64,000 nt of DNA from an uncultured Lachnospiraceae bacterium. GTDB lineage: Bacteria > Bacillota > Clostridia > Lachnospirales > Lachnospiraceae. Location: NCBI GenBank assembly GCA_910589075.1, contig CAJUSK010000028.1:65677-129676 (forward strand). The letters are read 5' to 3'. The notes under the pieces were generated by a model. The model saw only the letters and a program-made list of their open reading frames with translations, ran no database searches and was not told the origin of the DNA. Positions 54,026-63,682 of the stretch are shown here, piece by piece. Every line of letters starts with the position of its first letter. The first letter of the stretch is position 1. The position numbers were made by a program, and so were the translations under genes.

Positions 54026-54782
54026 AATTTTGGAACAGGTCAGGGATGGACGCATATCGGTTGAAGCTGCGGAAGGGTATTTCCGGCGGCAGCCTTTTGA
54101 AGAACTGGGGTATGCAAAACTGGATTCTCACCGGGAAATACGTTCCGGTTTTCCCGAAGTCATATTCTGCAGCGGTAAAGCGGATGCTTTTCTTGTTTCC
54201 ATTTACCGGAAAGTATATGAGGCAAGCGGAGAGGCTTTTGGAACACGGGCCAGTTATCGTCAGTATGAAGCTGTGAAGCAGGAAATCCCTCAGATTGAAT
54301 ATGACGAAATTTCCCGTATTTTGAAAGTAGAGAAACCAGGCAAACAAAAAATCGGGAAAATTGCAGTATGTACTGCAGGGACAGCGGATATCCCGGTGGC
54401 GGAGGAAGCCGCCCAGACAGCAGAATATTTTGGCAGTCTGGTGGAGCGGATTTATGACGTAGGCGTCAGTGGATTGCACCGGCTGCTTTCCCGCCTGGAA
54501 AGCATACAGGACGCCCATTGCGTGATCGCCGTGGCAGGTATGGAAGGAGCGCTGGCCAGTGTGATCGGGGGGCTTGTGAAAAATCCTGTTATCGCGGTAC
54601 CCACTTCCATCGGGTATGGGGCCAGCCTGCAGGGACTCTCGGCATTGCTGACCATGATCAATTCCTGTGCCAACGGAGTGGCTACGGTGAATATTGACAA
54701 CGGATATGGCGCGGGTTACCTGGCGACACAGATCAACCGTCTTGCATGGAAGGGACGGGAAAACGGACGGGAAAGGCGGTGA
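54012..54782 (+). CDS. larB: Nickel-pincer cofactor synthase LarB
   Basis: ATG 54012 follows GGAGGT; the upstream ATG 53982 lies inside the previous gene. The 256-residue protein has the LarB pattern: an N-terminal GYAKLDSHREIRSGFPEVIFC, then the PurE-like core IAVCTAGTADIPVAEEAA, DVGVSGLHRLL and AVPTSIGYGASLQGLSALL ending in INSCANGVATVNIDNGYGA. LarB carboxylates and hydrolyses nicotinic acid adenine dinucleotide, the first step of the pincer cofactor used by lactate racemase-type enzymes. Confidence 0.95.
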   Translation: MEAREILEQVRDGRISVEAAEGYFRRQPFEELGYAKLDSHREIRSGFPEVIFCSGKADAFLVSIYRKVYEASGEAFGTRASYRQYEAVKQEIPQIEYDEISRILKVEKPGKQKIGKIAVCTAGTADIPVAEEAAQTAEYFGSLVERIYDVGVSGLHRLLSRLESIQDAHCVIAVAGMEGALASVIGGLVKNPVIAVPTSIGYGASLQGLSALLTMINSCANGVATVNIDNGYGAGYLATQINRLAWKGRENGRERR

Positions 54783-55628
54783 ATGGATATGGATGCACAA
54801 GGGGTGATTGCGGACCCTGTAGAAACGACTGAAAAGAAACTGGAGACGCTGTATACATATTTGCGGGATTTGGGCAGTGTGGCGGTGGCTTTTTCGGGCG
54901 GTGTGGATTCTACATTTCTCCTGGAAGCCGCACACAGAGCGCTGGGGGATCAGGTGCTGGCGATTACGGCGGCACTTGCCGTTTTTCCCCAAAGAGAGCT
55001 GGACAGTGCGGCAGCCTTTTGCGAAAAGGAAGGAATCCGCCTTCAGATCTGCAGGCGGGATATATTGAACACACCGGGATTTTGTCAGAATCCCCCCGAC
55101 AGATGTTATCTGTGTAAAAAAGAACTGTTTCAGCAGTTTCTGAAAATTGCAGGAGAACATGGGACAGGAACAGTGGTGGAAGGCTCCAATCTGGATGACG
55201 AGGGGGATTACCGGCCAGGGATGCGGGCAGTAGCGGAACTGGGGATCAAAAGTCCTTTGAGGCAGGCGGGTATGACAAAGGCGGATATCCGTTTTTTATC
55301 TCAGAAATGGGGACTTTCCACATGGAATAAACCATCTATGGCCTGTCTGGCTTCCAGGTTTGCCTATGGGGAAATGATTACAGAGGAAAAACTGGAGATG
55401 GTTGGAAAAGCGGAAGCATTGCTGTCGGATCTTGCTTTCAGGCAGTACAGGGTACGTATTCATGATAAAATGGGGCGTATCGAAGTGGCAGAGGAAGATT
55501 TTGAACGGCTGTTGCAGACCGGGGTGCGGGAGGAAATTGTGACGAAGCTCAGGCAGTACGGTTTTACTTATGTGGCGCTGGATCTGCAGGGATACCGCAC
55601 CGGCAGCATGAACGAAAGCCTGTTGTGA
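54783..55628 (+). CDS. larE: Pyridinium-dithiocarboxylate sulfur transferase LarE
   Basis: The 281-residue PP-loop ATPase has AFSGGVDSTFLLEA and the LarE cysteine pattern: FCQNPPDRCYLCKK (Cys101, 108 and 111) and SMACLASRFAYGE (Cys188, at the place of the sulfur-donor or cluster-binding Cys). RPGMRAVAELGIKSPL also fits. It adds sulfur to the LarB product. ATG 54783 comes immediately after the larB stop; ATG 54789 is an alternative. Confidence 0.95.
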   Translation: MDMDAQGVIADPVETTEKKLETLYTYLRDLGSVAVAFSGGVDSTFLLEAAHRALGDQVLAITAALAVFPQRELDSAAAFCEKEGIRLQICRRDILNTPGFCQNPPDRCYLCKKELFQQFLKIAGEHGTGTVVEGSNLDDEGDYRPGMRAVAELGIKSPLRQAGMTKADIRFLSQKWGLSTWNKPSMACLASRFAYGEMITEEKLEMVGKAEALLSDLAFRQYRVRIHDKMGRIEVAEEDFERLLQTGVREEIVTKLRQYGFTYVALDLQGYRTGSMNESLL

Positions 55629-55689
55629 ATGGGGAGCTGACTGGAGATTTTGCAGAAAAGGAAAATAGGAAGGGAGAGGACAAAAGGGA

Positions 55690-57144
55690 ATGAGAAAAAC
55701 ATTGTATCTGGAGTGCAATGCGGGGATCAGCGGAGACATGATGGTTGCTTCTCTGCTGGATCTGGGCGCGGACAGGGAAGTGCTGCTGGAAGTTCTGGAC
55801 AGTATACCGGCGGATGGCTTTTCCATAGAAATCGGCAGGGTAAAGAAAGCTGGTATTGATTGCTGTGATTTTCGTGTTCTGCTGGACCATGCGCACGAAA
55901 ATCACGACCATGATATGGAATATCTGCATGGCCATGCTGGTCATTGTGGAGAAACTCATGTACATGGCCATGGCCAGGAAGAGCTTCCTGCTGTATATAA
56001 TCACGATCAGGAAGCCTTCCATATACATAGTCACGACCAGGAAGCCTTCCATGTACATGGTCACATCCAGGAGGCCCGGCATGTACATGATCATATTTAT
56101 GAAACACCCCGCGTGCATGGTCACCACCATGGAGAACCCCATGAGCATAGCTCCCATGGCCATTCTCATCACGTGCACAGGGGAATGAAAGAAATCCGGG
56201 AGATTTTACAGGCGTGCCGGATGACGGAACACGCCAGGGAGATTGCCGGCCGGATTTTTGAGATTCTGGCGCAGTCGGAAGCAAAAGCCCACAATGTTTC
56301 TGTGGATGAAGTGCATTTTCATGAAGTGGGGGCAGTGGACTCCATAGTCGATATTGTGTCAGTGGCAGTATGCCTGGATAATCTGGGTGTTACCGATGTG
56401 ATTGTGCCGAAATTGTGTGAAGGGACAGGCACAGTCAGATGTCAGCATGGCATTTTGCCTGTGCCCGTTCCGGCAGTGGCCAATATTCTTTCGGCATACG
56501 GAATCCGGATAGAACTGACAGGAATGTCAGGTGAGTTTGTGACGCCTACGGGAGCTGCTATTGTAGCCGCTATCCGGACATCCGACAGGCTTCCTGGCTC
56601 TTTTGTCATTGATCAAATAGGTTTGGGCGCAGGAAAACGGCAGTATGAGCGTCCCAGTATTCTGCGTGCCATGCTCATTGACCGTTCCCAGGGCGGTGAT
56701 GTGGTTTATAAACTGGAGACAAATATGGATGACTGTACCGGAGAGGCGCTGGGGTATGTGATGGAACGGCTATTGGAGGCAGGTGCCAGAGATGTACATT
56801 ATATACCGGTTTATATGAAAAAGAACAGGCCGGCATGGCAGTTGAATGTAATCTGTGACCAGGGGGACATCCCTGAAATGGAACGGATTATTTTTTCGGA
56901 GACGACTACCATCGGCATTCGGCGGGTGGAGATGGAACGCAGTATCCTTTCCCGCCGGCAGATGCGGGTGAATACAGATTACGGGGAGGCTGTGGTAAAG
57001 GTATGCGATGGTCCCGGTGGGAAACGGTATTATCCGGAGTATGAGAGCGTGGCCCGGATATGCCAGGAATATGGCCTGCCATACAGAACGGTGTTTGAAA
57101 AGCTGACCGGGCTGGCTGTAAAAGCGGACAGGATCGGAACGTGA
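55690..57144 (+). CDS. larC: Nickel insertase LarC with an expanded His-rich insert
   Basis: The 484-residue protein is one continuous frame, unlike L. plantarum, where larC is read by frameshift. N-terminal ECNAGISGDMMVASLLDLG and C-terminal KLETNMDDCTGEALGYVME with GIRRVEMERS are typical. Between about residues 68 and 165 lies an insert with about 31 histidines, including four 10-residue repeats of the type DQEAFHIHSH (nucleotides 56005-56124). LarC cyclometalates the cofactor with nickel, and the insert probably stores or delivers nickel. Confidence 0.95.
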   Translation: MRKTLYLECNAGISGDMMVASLLDLGADREVLLEVLDSIPADGFSIEIGRVKKAGIDCCDFRVLLDHAHENHDHDMEYLHGHAGHCGETHVHGHGQEELPAVYNHDQEAFHIHSHDQEAFHVHGHIQEARHVHDHIYETPRVHGHHHGEPHEHSSHGHSHHVHRGMKEIREILQACRMTEHAREIAGRIFEILAQSEAKAHNVSVDEVHFHEVGAVDSIVDIVSVAVCLDNLGVTDVIVPKLCEGTGTVRCQHGILPVPVPAVANILSAYGIRIELTGMSGEFVTPTGAAIVAAIRTSDRLPGSFVIDQIGLGAGKRQYERPSILRAMLIDRSQGGDVVYKLETNMDDCTGEALGYVMERLLEAGARDVHYIPVYMKKNRPAWQLNVICDQGDIPEMERIIFSETTTIGIRRVEMERSILSRRQMRVNTDYGEAVVKVCDGPGGKRYYPEYESVARICQEYGLPYRTVFEKLTGLAVKADRIGT

Positions 57145-57173
57145 TCCATGGCTGAGAGAAGGAGGAAACGGCA

Positions 57174-58169
57174 ATGCATATGGCAGATGCTTTGATGGCG
57201 CCTGCAGTGGCAGGCGGAATGTATGTGTGTACTGGCGCGGCAATGTGTTATTCCATGAAAAAGGTGAGAGCGCTGGAGCAACCGGAGAAGATTCCGGTGA
57301 TGGGTGTCATGGGCGCTTTTACATTTGCTGCCCAGATGGTGAATTTTACCATACCGGGCACAGGATCTTCCGGACATTTGTGCGGCGGCGTGCTGTTGTC
57401 GGCCGTACTGGGACCGGAGGCCGGATTTCTGACAATGATGGGGGTATTGTTGATTCAGTGTCTGCTCTTTGCCGACGGAGGTTTGCTGGCACTGGGCGCC
57501 AATATATGGAATATGGCGTTCTATGGCTGTTTTATCGGCGGTATGGTCATATGGAACAGGACAATGAAAAACGGTATGTCCAGGAAAAAGATTTGTGCCG
57601 CTTCTATCGCAGGCTGTATGCTTTCTCTGCAGATGGGTGCCTTTTCCGTGGTGCTGGAGACGCTGGCATCCGGTATTACAAAGCTGCCATTCTCTCTTTT
57701 CCTGACGGCAATGCAGCCCATTCACCTGGCTATCGGACTGGTGGAAGGATTGATTACGGCGGCGGTACTCGTGTTTCTCTATGAGACAAGGCCGTCCCTT
57801 CTGTGGGGATATTCAGAGGCGGGAGATAAACAGGGACGGTTGAGTTTGCAACAGACACTGGGGGTATTGGCGGCGGCTTTTATTGCGATTGGCGGTCTGT
57901 TTTCCCTGGCGGCATCTGCCCATCCCGACGGCCTGGAATGGTCTGTGGAAAGGACGGCGGGCAGCGGGGAACTGACGGCTGTCGGCACAGCCTATGAAGT
58001 TGCTTCAGATATACAGGATGTGACGGCAATACTGCCGGACTATGGATTCCGGGAAAATGAATCGGCTGTGGGGACTTCCCTTTCCGGCGTTCTGGGCGGA
58101 ATGGCAGTGATTGCACTGTGTGTGGGCGGCTGCTATGGACTGCGGCTTTTCAGGAGGAAATCCCGTTAA
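57174..58169 (+). CDS. ECF-type nickel transporter subunit NikMN (CbiM-like)
   Basis: The 331-residue protein begins MHMADALMAP, the exposed N-terminal Met-His-x-x-Asp that binds the metal in NikM/CbiM proteins. Seven or so helices follow with GTGSSGHLCGGVLLSAVLGP and IWNMAFYGCFIGG. The C-terminal part (from about residue 225) resembles the NikN/PDGKE-like auxiliary domain with an external loop and a last helix. Nickel is favoured over cobalt because of the lar genes directly upstream. Confidence 0.9.
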   Translation: MHMADALMAPAVAGGMYVCTGAAMCYSMKKVRALEQPEKIPVMGVMGAFTFAAQMVNFTIPGTGSSGHLCGGVLLSAVLGPEAGFLTMMGVLLIQCLLFADGGLLALGANIWNMAFYGCFIGGMVIWNRTMKNGMSRKKICAASIAGCMLSLQMGAFSVVLETLASGITKLPFSLFLTAMQPIHLAIGLVEGLITAAVLVFLYETRPSLLWGYSEAGDKQGRLSLQQTLGVLAAAFIAIGGLFSLAASAHPDGLEWSVERTAGSGELTAVGTAYEVASDIQDVTAILPDYGFRENESAVGTSLSGVLGGMAVIALCVGGCYGLRLFRRKSR

Positions 58170-58984
58170 TGGCCCGGTTACAGTCAGCCATAGCTGCCCT
58201 GCATGAAGTGGATATGGGCAGGGGTGGAGAAAGGAACGGCAGCAGTATCCATCCCCTGGCCCGGTTTGTGGTATGTCTTGGCTATCTTGTGACAGTGGTA
58301 TCCTTTGAACCGTATGATCTGTGGGGGCTTATGGGAATGTCTCTGTATCTGATTATTACGGGAATCTGGGAGGATATTTCCATAGGAAAAGGGTTGTGTG
58401 GTTTGAGATATGCCCTGTTTGCCGTCTGTTTCCTGGGATTGGTCAATCTGTTTTATGACAGAAGTGTCATATATAAACTGGCCGGTATTTCCGTCACCGG
58501 GGGCATGCTGTCTTTTGCAACCCTTTTTTTCAAAAGCATATTTACCGTGTCCGCAATGTATTGTCTGTTGCGGCTGATTGGAATGAACGGGTTGTGCAGG
58601 GCGCTGCGCAGGCTGGGCATACCGGGCGGGGCGGTAACGGTATTGCTGCTGACCTGGCGGTATCTGATTGTATTTTTGAAGGAAATTGACAGAATGGGGC
58701 AGGCATATATGCTGCGGGCGCCAGGACAGAAAGGGATTCATATCAGAGCCTGGGGGCCTTTTGTGGGGCTTCTCCTGTTGCGGAGTATGGATCGGGCAGA
58801 AACGGTTTATCAGAGTATGCTGCTGCGGGGCTATGACGGCGGGTTCCGGCAGGCGGGAATGGAGAAGGGAGAGCGGACAGGGATCAGTATTTTGTATGCT
58901 GTGAGCTGGATTGGTATCTTTGGATTGCTGCGGATCTTTCCGGTGTTTGTACTGGCAGGCAGGCTCCTGACCGGTATGGGATAG
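58169..58984 (+). CDS. ECF transporter T component (NikQ/CbiQ-like)
   Basis: ATG 58169 overlaps the preceding stop and has AGGAGG 11 bases upstream. The 271-residue protein has about six helices and the coupling motif MGQAYMLRAPGQKGIHIRAWG and YQSMLLRGYDGGF (Ala-Arg-Gly-like) that contact the ATPase. It links the substrate subunit NikMN to the ATPase encoded next. Confidence 0.9.
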   Translation: MARLQSAIAALHEVDMGRGGERNGSSIHPLARFVVCLGYLVTVVSFEPYDLWGLMGMSLYLIITGIWEDISIGKGLCGLRYALFAVCFLGLVNLFYDRSVIYKLAGISVTGGMLSFATLFFKSIFTVSAMYCLLRLIGMNGLCRALRRLGIPGGAVTVLLLTWRYLIVFLKEIDRMGQAYMLRAPGQKGIHIRAWGPFVGLLLLRSMDRAETVYQSMLLRGYDGGFRQAGMEKGERTGISILYAVSWIGIFGLLRIFPVFVLAGRLLTGMG

Positions 58985-59011
58985 GGCAGACAAAGGGACA
59001 GGAGACAGAGA

Positions 59012-59743
59012 ATGGAGGAAATAAGAGCAGAGCATCTTTGTTTTTCTTATGACGGTGTTAGAGATGTGCTGAGGGATCTGAATTTTTGTATCGGGCAGGA
59101 AGAGGCTGTGGGGCTGATTGGCGCCAACGGTGCAGGGAAATCCACATTGCTGAAAATTCTGGTAGGTCTGGTGTCCGGATACAGAGGCCGGGTGGAAGTC
59201 GGCGGGCTGCATGTGGAAAAGAAGCATTTGCAGCAGATTCGCAGACAGACCGGATATGTATTTCAGGATTCGGAGAGTCAGCTCTTTCTTTCCACTGTCT
59301 ACGAGGATGTGGCTTTCGGCCCCCGTAATTACGGGTATGACGAGACGGAAGTGGACAGACTGGTGATGGAAGCGCTGCGGCAGGTACATATGGAAGATAT
59401 GAAAGACAGGCAGATTTACAGGATGAGCGGCGGACAGAAGAAGCTGGCGGCGATAGCCACAGTATTGTCCATGGAACCCCGGATGATCCTGCTGGACGAA
59501 CCTTCCGGCGGGCTGGATCCACGGAACAGGAGGAATCTGATCCAGGTGATCCGGACAATGAGGGGCGCCCGGATTGTAGCTTCCCATGACCTGGATCTCA
59601 TTTTGGATACATGCAGACGTACCATTCTGATCGGCGAGGGAAGAATTGTGAAAGACGGGCCCACAGAAGAGATATTGACGGATGAAAAATTGTTGTGGGA
59701 GCATGGACTGGAACTGCCACTGTCACTGCTGGGCAGACAGTAG
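59012..59743 (+). CDS. ECF transporter ATPase (NikO/CbiO-like)
   Basis: The 243-residue ABC ATPase has Walker A GANGAGKST, the Q-loop QDSESQLFLSTVYEDVAFGP (typical of CbiO), the signature MSGGQKKLAAIATVL, Walker B ILLDEPSGGLD and the H-loop SHDLDLILD. It is the last gene of the nickel-uptake set. AGGAGACAGAG precedes the start. Confidence 0.94.
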   Translation: MEEIRAEHLCFSYDGVRDVLRDLNFCIGQEEAVGLIGANGAGKSTLLKILVGLVSGYRGRVEVGGLHVEKKHLQQIRRQTGYVFQDSESQLFLSTVYEDVAFGPRNYGYDETEVDRLVMEALRQVHMEDMKDRQIYRMSGGQKKLAAIATVLSMEPRMILLDEPSGGLDPRNRRNLIQVIRTMRGARIVASHDLDLILDTCRRTILIGEGRIVKDGPTEEILTDEKLLWEHGLELPLSLLGRQ

Positions 59744-59874
59744 CAAGGGCTTTTAAGATGCGAATGGAAAAATGGATGCCTGCGCAGCAGGTCGGGTTTT
59801 GATTTTGGGAAGCCTCCCAATGAACCTGCCCTGGATTGCTTACGGGGAAAAGCCAGAAGAAAGAGAGGCGTATT

Positions 59875-61026
59875 ATGAAATATCGGAAACTGGGGAAGAC
59901 AGACTATATGGTCAGCGAGATCGGTATGGGCTGTGAGGGATTTGTGGACAAAACGGATGTGCAGATCAGGGAATTCGTGGATCTGATGGAAGCGGAAGGG
60001 GTTAATTGTATTGATTTATATGCGCCCAATCCTGACCTGCGTTCCAACCTGGGCAAGGCACTGGCAGGAAGGCGGGAAGCATTTATCCTGCAGGCGCATC
60101 TGTGTACCATCTGGAAAGAGGGGCAATATAAGCGTACAAGGATTTTGGAAGAGGTAAAAGAAGGGTTTGCGGATCAACTGAGCCGTCTTGGAACGGATCA
60201 TGTGGAGCTCGGTATGATCCATTACGTGGATTCCCTGAACGACTGGGAACAGATTATGGACGGGCCGGTGATGCGGTATGCCCTGGAACTGAAACAGGCA
60301 GGAACCATCGGTTGCATTGGCCTGTCCAGTCATAATCCCCAGGCAGCCCGGGCGGCCGTAGAAAGCGGGCTCATTGATGTGCTTATGTTCAGCGTGAACC
60401 CGTGTTATGATCTGCTTCCGGCCAGTGAAGATGTGGAAGAACTTTGGAATGAGAAAAACTATGCAAAACCGTTGCTGAATATGGATCCGGAACGACGCAG
60501 TCTCTATGAACTGTGCGAACGCCAGGGTGTGGGGATTACCGTGATGAAGGCTTTTGGCGGCGGAGATCTGCTGAAGGAGGAGTTGTCTCCGGCAGGCAGG
60601 GAACTGACTGCTTTCCAGTGTCTGAGTTATGCCCTTGACCGTCCGGCGGTGGCTTCGGTCATGGTGGGTGCAAGGACTCTGGAAGATTTGCGTGCCAGTG
60701 TTGGCTATGAAAGTGCGTCTGCAGAGGAAAGAGATTATGGGGCTGCGCTGTCAGCACTGCCTAAAATCAGTTGGGAAGGTCATTGCATGTATTGCGGGCA
60801 TTGTGCTCCCTGCCCACAGGGAATTGATGTGGCGAGCGTTACCAGATTTTTAAATCTGGCAGTAGCGCAGGGAGAAGTGCCTGAAACAGTGCGGGAACAT
60901 TATGGGCTGCTGGCACACCAGGCCCATGAATGCATTGCCTGTGGCGCCTGTGAGAAACGGTGCCCGTTCCATGTGGCAGTGATTCAAAATATGAAAAAAG
61001 CAGCGGAACTGTTTCCGCATACATAG
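59875..61026 (+). CDS. Aldo/keto reductase with C-terminal 4Fe-4S ferredoxin domain
   Basis: ATG 59875 is preferred; the ATG at 59836 lies further from a site. The 383-residue protein has an aldo/keto reductase barrel (about residues 1-280: MKYRKLGKTDYMVSEIGMG, IDLYAPNPDLRSNLGKAL, LGMIHYVDSLNDW and GLSSHNPQAARAA) and a C-terminal bis-cluster region with MYCGHCAPCPQGID and CIACGACEKRCPF. The usual catalytic Tyr is at the LYAPNP site. Such enzymes use Fe-S clusters for electron transfer. It follows the nickel transporter by 131 bases; a shared role is not proven. Confidence 0.9.
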   Translation: MKYRKLGKTDYMVSEIGMGCEGFVDKTDVQIREFVDLMEAEGVNCIDLYAPNPDLRSNLGKALAGRREAFILQAHLCTIWKEGQYKRTRILEEVKEGFADQLSRLGTDHVELGMIHYVDSLNDWEQIMDGPVMRYALELKQAGTIGCIGLSSHNPQAARAAVESGLIDVLMFSVNPCYDLLPASEDVEELWNEKNYAKPLLNMDPERRSLYELCERQGVGITVMKAFGGGDLLKEELSPAGRELTAFQCLSYALDRPAVASVMVGARTLEDLRASVGYESASAEERDYGAALSALPKISWEGHCMYCGHCAPCPQGIDVASVTRFLNLAVAQGEVPETVREHYGLLAHQAHECIACGACEKRCPFHVAVIQNMKKAAELFPHT

Positions 61027-61035
61027 AGACAAAAA

Positions 61036-61061
61036 GGGGCTGTCCTGAAATAGACGGCCCC
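61036..61061 (+). terminator. Terminator after the aldo/keto reductase
   Basis: GGGGCTGTC pairs with GACGGCCCC (one U-G pair) around CTGAAATA, 9 bases after the stop. The following TGCCTTATTCC is only mildly T-rich. Confidence 0.65.
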
Positions 61062-61144
61062 TGCCTTATTCCTGCGGCATTGGCAGTATTGCCGGAATGT
61101 TTCGCCCTGGTTCCGCAGGACGGGTGTGGGCAGCACATTATAAC

Positions 61145-63259
61145 CTACTGAAATTCCCATGGTATTTCATTGAAGCATTTGTAAAACTCACGATTATCCC
61201 AATCTGACACCGGACGGTAATCATAGGCAACTCCACCAATATGGAAGTTTGGACAACTGTCTGTAGCCATAGACAGTTTCACTACATCCCCGTTTACCAA
61301 CGTCAATTCCAGGCAGGCATATTGTGTTCCGCATTCTGTTCCGCCATATATATATTCCGCATTACGAAACCACTCTTCAAACATTTGCAGCGTCTCCGCA
61401 TCGGTTATGGTCTGACTATAGAATTGCCCGCCAGTAGAGGTAGACTGAACATCTAACTTCGCGGAAACAATCCCTTTTATTTTGGAAACATCATAACTTT
61501 GATACCCTATTTCTTCTCTCAGCATATTTTGTATATAGTCGCACAGCTTAGGCGCTTCTGTGAAGCACTCCATAATACCATTCCCGTCATCATAGGTATA
61601 ATATAAGTACCCTCCTTCAAATGCTCTTATTTCCATATTGTTATAGATGATCTGCCAACCTCTTTCTTTATGCCCTTCCCATCGTCTGTCAAAGGGTTTT
61701 CCTTCCAAATCCAGTGTCGCTACTTGTGCTGATAGCCATTCCTGGTCTTTCCCTGTAGGAATATAATAATAATAAGCGTACTCACTTATGAAGGAAGGCT
61801 GTACTTTTATACATACCTTGTCAGCTTCCGGTTGTTCATAAAGCAGGATGTTCTGTAGCGTATTGTTTTCTACGGGCGTTTCCTTCGCCTGTAAAGAAAT
61901 ATATTTTGTTTCCTGTTGTGCGGCAACTCCCTCATGTGGCATCTGCTCTGTGGATAAACTGCTGTCTTTGGTTTCATCTGAGGAAGCGACTCTCACTTCC
62001 ACATGACTTACAGAGATATATACATCCTTGCTTTCCTCTGTCGAATTTTGTATATTCACACCGATTTTAAACCATGCGCCTTTTTCCACATCCATTTTCA
62101 CAGGCATTCCCGGTGTAATATAGGCGGGTTCGTCATAAGTATTTTCTTCCCTGGCTTCTACCGGCAGCAATGTAATTTCCGTATCCCCAAGTCCTTCACC
62201 GGCATAAAATGTAAGTGTATTACCTTTGGGGCTGATTTCCTCATCCGAATAGCAAAAGGGTGCTGTACTTCCTGCAGGAACTGTAATTTTTATCTGATAC
62301 TCTTTTGCGGGATTCGTCAAAAAGCATGCAGCAAATATTCCTAATACAGCTACCATTGCGATCATAATCCATACTGTCGGTTTTCTATAATGCAATATGG
62401 ATTTCACTCTTTCCTTTACCCCCACTTCCCCAAAAGCCAACGGACACACCATCATCAGACGCCTCTGTCTCGCACAGGATAACAATACTTCAGAATACTC
62501 TTTTTTCTCATGGAATGTCATATCTTTGGCTACTTTTTCATCACATGCCAGTTCCATGTCCTTGCAGAAGAGGGAATATGCAATCCAGCAGAGAGGATGA
62601 AACCAATAGATACACAATAATAAATAACCCGACACTTTCCACCAATGGTCTTTTCTTTTAAGATGCGCAGATTCATGTGCAAGGATATAGTCCGTCTCCC
62701 TCACACTCAGTGCAGAAGAAAGATAAATCTTTGGTCTGACAATCCCCCAAATAAATGGTGATTTTACAGCATCACAAATATAAACATGATCCCTGACACA
62801 CACCGCCTCTCTTACAAGTTTGTGCAGTTTTACAGCACTGTATATCGTATAAATTATGAATAGAACCATACCACAGCACCAAACAAGACCGGCAGCATAT
62901 GTAACTATCTGCAAGGGAGCCACACTGTTTGATTCGTTATACGCAAAGTTCTCCGCCAACATCGGGTTTATTGTATTTTCCACAATCGTCAGGTGGCTGT
63001 CTATGGACGGTATATAATTTTGTACATTCCCTTCCACAACTGTACTGGATTTTATAGGTTCTGTACTTGGCAGTATACTGAACCGGCTTTCAATGGAATA
63101 CGGACAAATCAGCCTGATCGCTGCCACTCCCCACAACATGCAATTTACCCATTTGGGCATTTTTCTGAATAACAGCCTGATACATATAACAGCCAGTATT
63201 AACCATCCGGCAGTAATACTCATATTGAATAATTTCAAAAAAATGTCGCCCATACCCAT
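61145..63259 (-). CDS. BlaR1/MecR1-type M56 sensor peptidase
   Basis: The 704-residue protein has four N-terminal helices (about residues 10-30, 37-52, 112-135 and a fourth near 205-225) and the cytoplasmic zinc protease block ILAHESAHLKRKDHWWK with the HExxH motif, followed by ELACDEKVA. A helix at about 292-312 leads to a large extracytoplasmic region (315-704) of unknown fold, without the classical penicillin-binding motifs. On sensing a signal, the protease would inactivate the BlaI-like repressor encoded with it. The region looks more AT-rich than its neighbours, perhaps acquired. Confidence 0.9.
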   Translation of the reverse strand: MGMGDIFLKLFNMSITAGWLILAVICIRLLFRKMPKWVNCMLWGVAAIRLICPYSIESRFSILPSTEPIKSSTVVEGNVQNYIPSIDSHLTIVENTINPMLAENFAYNESNSVAPLQIVTYAAGLVWCCGMVLFIIYTIYSAVKLHKLVREAVCVRDHVYICDAVKSPFIWGIVRPKIYLSSALSVRETDYILAHESAHLKRKDHWWKVSGYLLLCIYWFHPLCWIAYSLFCKDMELACDEKVAKDMTFHEKKEYSEVLLSCARQRRLMMVCPLAFGEVGVKERVKSILHYRKPTVWIMIAMVAVLGIFAACFLTNPAKEYQIKITVPAGSTAPFCYSDEEISPKGNTLTFYAGEGLGDTEITLLPVEAREENTYDEPAYITPGMPVKMDVEKGAWFKIGVNIQNSTEESKDVYISVSHVEVRVASSDETKDSSLSTEQMPHEGVAAQQETKYISLQAKETPVENNTLQNILLYEQPEADKVCIKVQPSFISEYAYYYYIPTGKDQEWLSAQVATLDLEGKPFDRRWEGHKERGWQIIYNNMEIRAFEGGYLYYTYDDGNGIMECFTEAPKLCDYIQNMLREEIGYQSYDVSKIKGIVSAKLDVQSTSTGGQFYSQTITDAETLQMFEEWFRNAEYIYGGTECGTQYACLELTLVNGDVVKLSMATDSCPNFHIGGVAYDYRPVSDWDNREFYKCFNEIPWEFQ

Positions 63260-63618
63260 TACTCCTCTGCGCTGTCGATCATCCTGCGGATTTCTTCCGC
63301 TTCATCCGCTGTAATCCCGGAACCCTGCATAAATGCCGCAATAAATGCCGGAAGGGAGCCGGCAAAAGTATCTTTCACATATTGTCTGCTCTGCATGGAA
63401 TAAAATTCATCTCTGGAAATCACAGCGGTTACCACACCATTTTCATTGCGGAACAATCCTTTGTCTATTAATCTCCGCAATACATTATGTGCCGTGGTTC
63501 GCTTCCAGTGAAATTCTACCGCTGTCATCTTTACCAGTTCCGACGAAGTAACCGGCTCATGCGCCCAGATCATATCTGCATATCGTGCCTCAATAACACC
63601 TAATTGTATTTCTGCCAT
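63259..63618 (-). CDS. BlaI/MecI-family transcriptional repressor
   Basis: ATG 63618 follows AAAGGAAAA and starts MAEIQLGVIEARYADMIW; the longer frame to 63693 overlaps the operator. The 119-residue protein has the winged helix (VTSSELVKMTAVEFHWKRTTAHNVLRRLIDKGLF) and a C-terminal dimer part. It overlaps blaR1 (TAATG). It should bind the dyad just upstream and repress its own operon until cleaved. Confidence 0.93.
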   Translation of the reverse strand: MAEIQLGVIEARYADMIWAHEPVTSSELVKMTAVEFHWKRTTAHNVLRRLIDKGLFRNENGVVTAVISRDEFYSMQSRQYVKDTFAGSLPAFIAAFMQGSGITADEAEEIRRMIDSAEE

Positions 63619-63639
63619 GTGTTTCGTTTTCCTTTCACA

Positions 63640-63682
63640 GACCACTCGCAGTAGTCTTTGTTTAAGACTACACGAAGTGGTC
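63640..63682. promoter_or_regulatory. Probable BlaI operator dyad and promoter
   Basis: Two half sites, GTAGTCTT and AAGACTAC, flank TGTTT, and outer halves GACCACT and AGTGGTC add to the symmetry. It lies 22-64 bases upstream of the repressor start and resembles known BlaI-type sites with TAC/GTA ends. A TTGAGA box (minus strand) lies at its edge. Confidence 0.6.
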
